A DNA stretch of 64,000 nt from NCBI GenBank assembly GCA_016860845.1, contig BOKF01000018.1, positions 62,001 to 126,000 on the forward strand, given 5' to 3'. Source of the DNA: Chloroflexota bacterium. GTDB lineage: Bacteria; Chloroflexota; Anaerolineae; 4572-78; J111. Both the position numbers and the translations under genes were made by a program. Under the pieces are notes generated by a model that had not been told where the DNA came from, did no database searches, and saw only the letters and a list, made by a program, of their open reading frames with translations. Shown piece after piece: positions 60,383-64,000 of the stretch; the stretch's first letter is position 1; each line of letters opens with the position of its first letter.

Positions 60383-63322
60383 ATGTCTAAGGTTCTAAGC
60401 AAATGTGTCCGGCTTATTTTGTTGGCGGTAGTGATTGCCATTCTGGCCTTGGCTGACACGGGGATTTCAATCGCGCAAACAGGCGACCCGATCCCCGGCT
60501 ACCTTAGCCAGATCAGCTCTGCCAACCTGGTCACCGTGGCCTCTGATTTGGTGAACCTGTATGGCCCACGCCGGGAGGATACTTACAGTCCCTATATAAC
60601 TGGCACTTGCACGGCCAGCAGCACCGTCTACCCGAAGAGTACTATCGAAATGTCCTCTGATTATGTTAAAGGATTGTTTGAGGCGATGGGTTATCCGCCG
60701 GCCTCCATCACGATGGAGACGGTACCAAATGGTGCCGGACATAATGTGTACGTCACCAAAGTAGGTAGTGCCTATCCCAATATTTTCATCGAATTTAGCG
60801 GGCATCTGGATTCGGTAGCTGGATCCCCTGGTGGGGCCGATAACGCTTCCGGGTCAACCGCCGTGATTGAATTGGCCCGTGTCCTTAAGGACTATCCTAA
60901 TCGTTACTCGATGCGATTTGCCCTATGGGTGGGCGAGGAATACAGTGTCCAAAGAGGGGCAGCCTACTATGGGTCGACCTACCACGTCCAACAAGCCCTG
61001 GCTCGCGGTGAACAAATCAAAGTGGGACTGGTCATGGATCATATTGGTTGGGCCTACCCAAGCGACCCGACCGGCTATATGAATCAAATTTCTTACATTG
61101 ATACTGAGTCTGAGCGTATCGCCAACATGTTCAATCAGGTTAGAACGGACTATGGCATCGTCATAGGTTTTGGCAAGGATTATGGCATTCAGAATTCTGA
61201 TGAACATTCGTATTGGAACAATGGGCAAACAGCCGTGAGTAGTGGTGGAGGATGGTTGTATTATCGTCCCAACTACCATAGCTGCGGTGATAATGTCTCC
61301 AATATCAATTTTACCAATGTCCTGCGGGTAGCGCAGCAGAATCTGGCCGTCGGCCTTAAGCTTGACGCAGAAGTCATTGGGGCGACGAGCACCCCGACGA
61401 ACACGCCGTTACCGGCGACGGCGACCAACACACCCGGCCCGGCGACGGCGACGAACACGCCGGTTCCGGGAGCGGGGTTTCCGAGCACGGGGGTCGTGGA
61501 TAACTTCAACCGGGCTAACGGGTCGGTGGGGAGCGCCTGGTCAGGCACGACGGCCGGTTACAGCATCTCGAGCAATCAACTGCGGGTGGGCAGCTCTGGT
61601 GAGCAGCACATCTACTGGAACAGCGCCTCCTTTGGGGCGGACCAGGAGGCGTATGTTAGCCTGAGCACGATTAACTCAAGTGCAGCCGAGATAGGGTTAG
61701 TGCTCAAATCCCAGAGCAGCAGCGGTTACACTGCGGGTCTGATTGACGTTCTGTATAATCCGGGTTCACAGCAGGTCCAGGTCTGGACCTTCCAGAGTTC
61801 ACAGGGCTGGGTTCAGCGCGGGGCCAACCTGCCGGTTACCTTTGTCAATGGCGACCAGTTTGGGGCGCGAGCCAAAGCGAATGGGCAGGTTGAAGTGTAC
61901 AAGAATGGCGTCGTGGTGGGGACGCGGGATGTAACGGCCTGGCCTAACTATGCCCAGGGCGGCTACATTGGGCTGTTTATGTACGATGCCAGCAATACCA
62001 TCCTCGATAACTTCGGCGGGGGAACGATGGGGGCTTTACCTACCCCCACCAACACGCCAATTCCGCCGACGGCGACCAACACGCCGGTGCCGCCAACAGC
62101 GACGAACACGCCGGTGCCGCCGACGGCAACCAACACGCCGGTGCCACCAACAGCGACGAACACGCCGGTGCCGCCGACGGCAACCAATACGCCGGTGCCA
62201 CCGACAGCGACCAACACGCCTGTCCCCCCGACGAACACGCCGGTGCCGCCGACGGCAACCAACACGCCGGTGCCACCGACAGCGACCAACACGCCTGTCC
62301 CCCCGACGAACACCCCGGTTCCTCCGACGGCAACCAACACGCCGGTGCCGCCGACCAATACGCCGTTACCGGCGACGGCGACCAACACACCCGGCCCGGC
62401 GACGGCGACGAACACGCCGGTTCCGGGAGCGGGATTTCCGAGCACAGGGGTCGTGGATAACTTCAACCGGGCTAACGGGTCGGTGGGGAGCGCCTGGTCG
62501 GGCACGACGGCCGGTTACAGCATCTCGAGCAATCAACTGCGGGTGGGCAGCTCTGGTGAGCAGCACATCTACTGGAACAGCGCCTCCTTTGGGGCGGACC
62601 AGGAGGCGTATGTTAGCCTGAGCACAATTAACTCAAGTGCAGCCGAGATAGGGTTAGTGCTCAAATCCCAGAGCAGCAGTGGTTACACGGCGGGTCTGAT
62701 TGACGTTGTGTATAATCCGGGTTCACAGCAGGTCCAGGTCTGGACCTTCCAGAGTTCACAGAGCTGGGTTCAGCGTGGAGCTAACCTGCCGGTGACCTTT
62801 GTCAATGGTGACCAGTTTGGGGCGCGAGCCAAAGTGAATGGGCAGGTTGAAGTATATAAGAATGGCGTCCTGGTGGGGACGCGGGATGTAACGGCCTGGC
62901 CTAACTATGCCCAGGGCGGTTACATTGGTCTGTTTATGTACGACGCCAGCAATACCATCCTGGATAACTTTGGCGGGGGTGGGAGTGTAGCGACCTTGCT
63001 TGCCCCAATCCCAACGAACACCTCCGTACCGCCGACCAACACGCCAATCCCACCGACAGCCACGAACACCTCCGTACCGCCGACCAACACGCCAATCCCA
63101 CCGACAGCGACCGATACGCCCGTACCACCCACCGATACCCCTGTACCACCGACCGACACACCCGTACCACCAACAGCGACCGATACGCCCGTACCACCCA
63201 CCGACACATCCGTACCACCCACCGACACACCCGTACCACCGACAGCGACCGATACGCCCGTACCACCCACCGATACCCCTGTACCGCCGACAGAACCCAA
63301 TAATCCTGAGGCTAATCCGTAA
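60383..63322 (+). CDS. Secreted M28-family metallopeptidase with duplicated C-terminal domains and Pro/Thr repeats
   Basis: 979-aa exported protein with AAGGAGGAG before the ATG and signal ILLAVVIAILALADTG-like. The M28 aminopeptidase domain (about 35-330) keeps all zinc ligands: His141, Asp153, Glu186, Asp219, His299, with Asp143 and Glu185 as catalytic helpers. Then come a TPTNTP linker, a concanavalin/LamG-like domain (about 365-550), a long (PPTATNTPV)n region, an almost identical second copy of the domain, and a final (PPTDTPV)n tail. Likely acts outside the cell, trimming peptides while the extra domains attach to glycan. Confidence 0.9.
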   Translation: MSKVLSKCVRLILLAVVIAILALADTGISIAQTGDPIPGYLSQISSANLVTVASDLVNLYGPRREDTYSPYITGTCTASSTVYPKSTIEMSSDYVKGLFEAMGYPPASITMETVPNGAGHNVYVTKVGSAYPNIFIEFSGHLDSVAGSPGGADNASGSTAVIELARVLKDYPNRYSMRFALWVGEEYSVQRGAAYYGSTYHVQQALARGEQIKVGLVMDHIGWAYPSDPTGYMNQISYIDTESERIANMFNQVRTDYGIVIGFGKDYGIQNSDEHSYWNNGQTAVSSGGGWLYYRPNYHSCGDNVSNINFTNVLRVAQQNLAVGLKLDAEVIGATSTPTNTPLPATATNTPGPATATNTPVPGAGFPSTGVVDNFNRANGSVGSAWSGTTAGYSISSNQLRVGSSGEQHIYWNSASFGADQEAYVSLSTINSSAAEIGLVLKSQSSSGYTAGLIDVLYNPGSQQVQVWTFQSSQGWVQRGANLPVTFVNGDQFGARAKANGQVEVYKNGVVVGTRDVTAWPNYAQGGYIGLFMYDASNTILDNFGGGTMGALPTPTNTPIPPTATNTPVPPTATNTPVPPTATNTPVPPTATNTPVPPTATNTPVPPTATNTPVPPTNTPVPPTATNTPVPPTATNTPVPPTNTPVPPTATNTPVPPTNTPLPATATNTPGPATATNTPVPGAGFPSTGVVDNFNRANGSVGSAWSGTTAGYSISSNQLRVGSSGEQHIYWNSASFGADQEAYVSLSTINSSAAEIGLVLKSQSSSGYTAGLIDVVYNPGSQQVQVWTFQSSQSWVQRGANLPVTFVNGDQFGARAKVNGQVEVYKNGVLVGTRDVTAWPNYAQGGYIGLFMYDASNTILDNFGGGGSVATLLAPIPTNTSVPPTNTPIPPTATNTSVPPTNTPIPPTATDTPVPPTDTPVPPTDTPVPPTATDTPVPPTDTSVPPTDTPVPPTATDTPVPPTDTPVPPTEPNNPEANP
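61403..62980 (+). repeat. Two near-identical direct copies of about 620 bp within the M28 peptidase gene
   Basis: The stretch beginning ACGCCGTTACCGGCGACGG at 61403 recurs at 62360, an offset of 957 bp (319 codons, in frame). The copies continue for about 620 bp to the GATAACTTCGGCGGGGG region and differ at only scattered bases. Between them lies a run of CC(G/A)ACGGC(G/A)ACCAA(C/T)ACGCCGGTGCC units. Recent duplication or gene conversion is implied. Confidence 0.88.
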
Positions 63323-63384
63323 GAGTGTTTATTCAAGACTTGATGACACGCGTCAAGCAACAGCTTGTACAATGGAAATGAACA

Positions 63385-64000
63385 ATGAGAATTTGCATGA
63401 TTCTCTATGATCCCCAGGAATTTGGAGGATTAGAAGAGTATGCCACCACCCTGGCTGTTGGCCTTCGGCAGCAAGGTCATCAGGTGAGTGTATTATCTAC
63501 GACCTGGGTGCCCCATCACAATCAATATATGCTAAGGCTGCGCCAGAACGGAGTGACGATTGCTCAAGTGCCCAAATGGCTTTCGCGGCCTGGCTCGCAT
63601 TGGCCCACCAAGGAAAAAATCCTGGCCATTTGCATGCGGGTATTGACCCCGCTGGTATACTTGCTGGCTGGCCTGGTGCTCTTGCTCAGAAGAGTTTCTT
63701 GGAAGCAATCGCTGACCAGTGCGCGCAACGGGCTGCAAGGATACTTGATGAGACAGTATATTGGGCCAGACCGGCGCGAGTCATTAGGTCGTCTGTTATT
63801 GAATTGGTGGCGGTTACGCTGGCGGCCCGAGATTTTTCATATTCAAGGCTATACCAGCACTTTGCTATTTGCCATAGAATGGGCGCATGCGCATAAGATA
63901 CCGGTCGTATATGAAGAGCACCAAACCCCCGATGCCCAATTCAATTGGTGGCAAGGTTTCCAACAGAGCATCAACAAGGCTGCTACGGTGGTGGCGGTGT
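63385..64000 (+). CDS. Glycosyltransferase family 4, N-terminal part
   Basis: The frame opens at ATG 63385 and runs off the right edge (205 codons, no stop). MRICMILYDPQEFGGLEEYA is the GT4 N-terminal signature (GG-x-E acceptor loop), followed by LAVGLRQQGHQVSVLST; later EIFHIQGYTSTLLFAIEWAH and PVVYEEHQTPDA fit the GT-B N-terminal domain. A hydrophobic stretch at about 93-110 (VLTPLVYLLAGLVLLL) is unusual and may insert in the membrane. It is the last visible gene of the second polysaccharide block, 62 nt after the peptidase gene. Confidence 0.85.
   Translation, partial: MRICMILYDPQEFGGLEEYATTLAVGLRQQGHQVSVLSTTWVPHHNQYMLRLRQNGVTIAQVPKWLSRPGSHWPTKEKILAICMRVLTPLVYLLAGLVLLLRRVSWKQSLTSARNGLQGYLMRQYIGPDRRESLGRLLLNWWRLRWRPEIFHIQGYTSTLLFAIEWAHAHKIPVVYEEHQTPDAQFNWWQGFQQSINKAATVVAV

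Noticed and set aside
62040..62360. Possible CRISPR-like array of short repeated units
   Set aside because: Units are in-frame codons for PPTATNTPV with no constant repeat/variable spacer pattern, no cas genes, and they lie inside a long coding frame.
61963..62505. Minus-strand ORF with VAVGGTGVLV repeats, and a similar one at 62920-63372
   Set aside because: Shadows of the TPTATNTPV and TPTDTPV linkers of the M28 peptidase gene on the other strand.
1..64000. tRNA, rRNA or transposon genes
   Set aside because: No T-arm-like GTTCGANTC segments with matching stems, no rRNA core sequences, and no transposase motifs or flanking inverted repeats were seen by eye; a covariance-model search would settle the RNA question.

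Overview
The window looks like chromosomal DNA of a filamentous, monoderm-type Chloroflexota (Anaerolineae or Caldilineae-like). This is an inference. It rests on moderately GC-rich DNA, many secreted proteins with TPTPT/TPTAT linkers, SH3b, PA14 and PQQ-propeller domains, GAF-rich sensor kinases, binding-protein-dependent ABC transport, and secreted proteins ending in a FLPIILK-like tail. No rRNA, tRNA, insertion sequence, prophage or CRISPR array was seen.

Layout. (1) 1-3.4 kb: the end of a three-subunit molybdenum hydroxylase operon of the form II CO-dehydrogenase type, order small-large-medium. (2) 3.6-11.9 kb, minus strand: an SH3b/TolB-propeller lipoprotein, an RND transporter, its lipoprotein adaptor and a MarR repressor. 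Both MarR-side promoters are consensus sigma70 with palindromes in the core promoter. (3) 12-16.3 kb, minus: an oligopeptide ABC operon (binding protein, two permeases, no ATPase) ending in the RNA phosphodiesterase ThpR. (4) 16.6-20 kb: a DUF1028 protein and, convergent to it, a PA14-domain surface protein. (5) 20.1-26.6 kb, minus: a small zinc-ribbon-like protein, a lone receiver protein, and a binding protein/kinase/NarL regulator operon. (6) 26.9-31.1 kb: OmpR-type regulator, GAF/PAS histidine kinase and second OmpR-type regulator. (7) 31.2-44.4 kb: surface-polysaccharide genes including a complete gene set for GDP-D-glycero-alpha-D-manno-heptose (gmhA, hddA, gmhB, hddC), a lipid-linked initiating sugar transferase, an acyltransferase, a GT2, a B12-radical SAM enzyme and three unknown exported proteins. 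(8) 44.6-51.8 kb, minus: three large secreted proteins. (9) 52.3-64 kb: a second polysaccharide block with BNR-repeat protein, Wzt/Wzm exporter, GT2, sugar formyltransferase, WbqC, WecE aminotransferase, a secreted M28 peptidase with duplicated domains, and a GT4 running off the end.

The strongest new signal is a family of seven look-alike promoters (26.67, 26.76, 27.72, 31.13, 38.78, 40.36 and 52.29 kb). Each has 7-bp direct repeats on an 11-bp pitch, with copies exactly 28 and 17 bp before an extended -10 (TGN then TANNNT). Four share TTCTAAC-type repeats and three share TTCAAAC-type repeats. This is the geometry used by OmpR/PhoB-type activators, and two such regulators plus a kinase lie among the sites. 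I infer that this locus controls its own expression and that of both polysaccharide blocks. The second signal is a C-terminal FLPIILK-like tail on four secreted proteins beside the exporter genes, a possible sorting tag.
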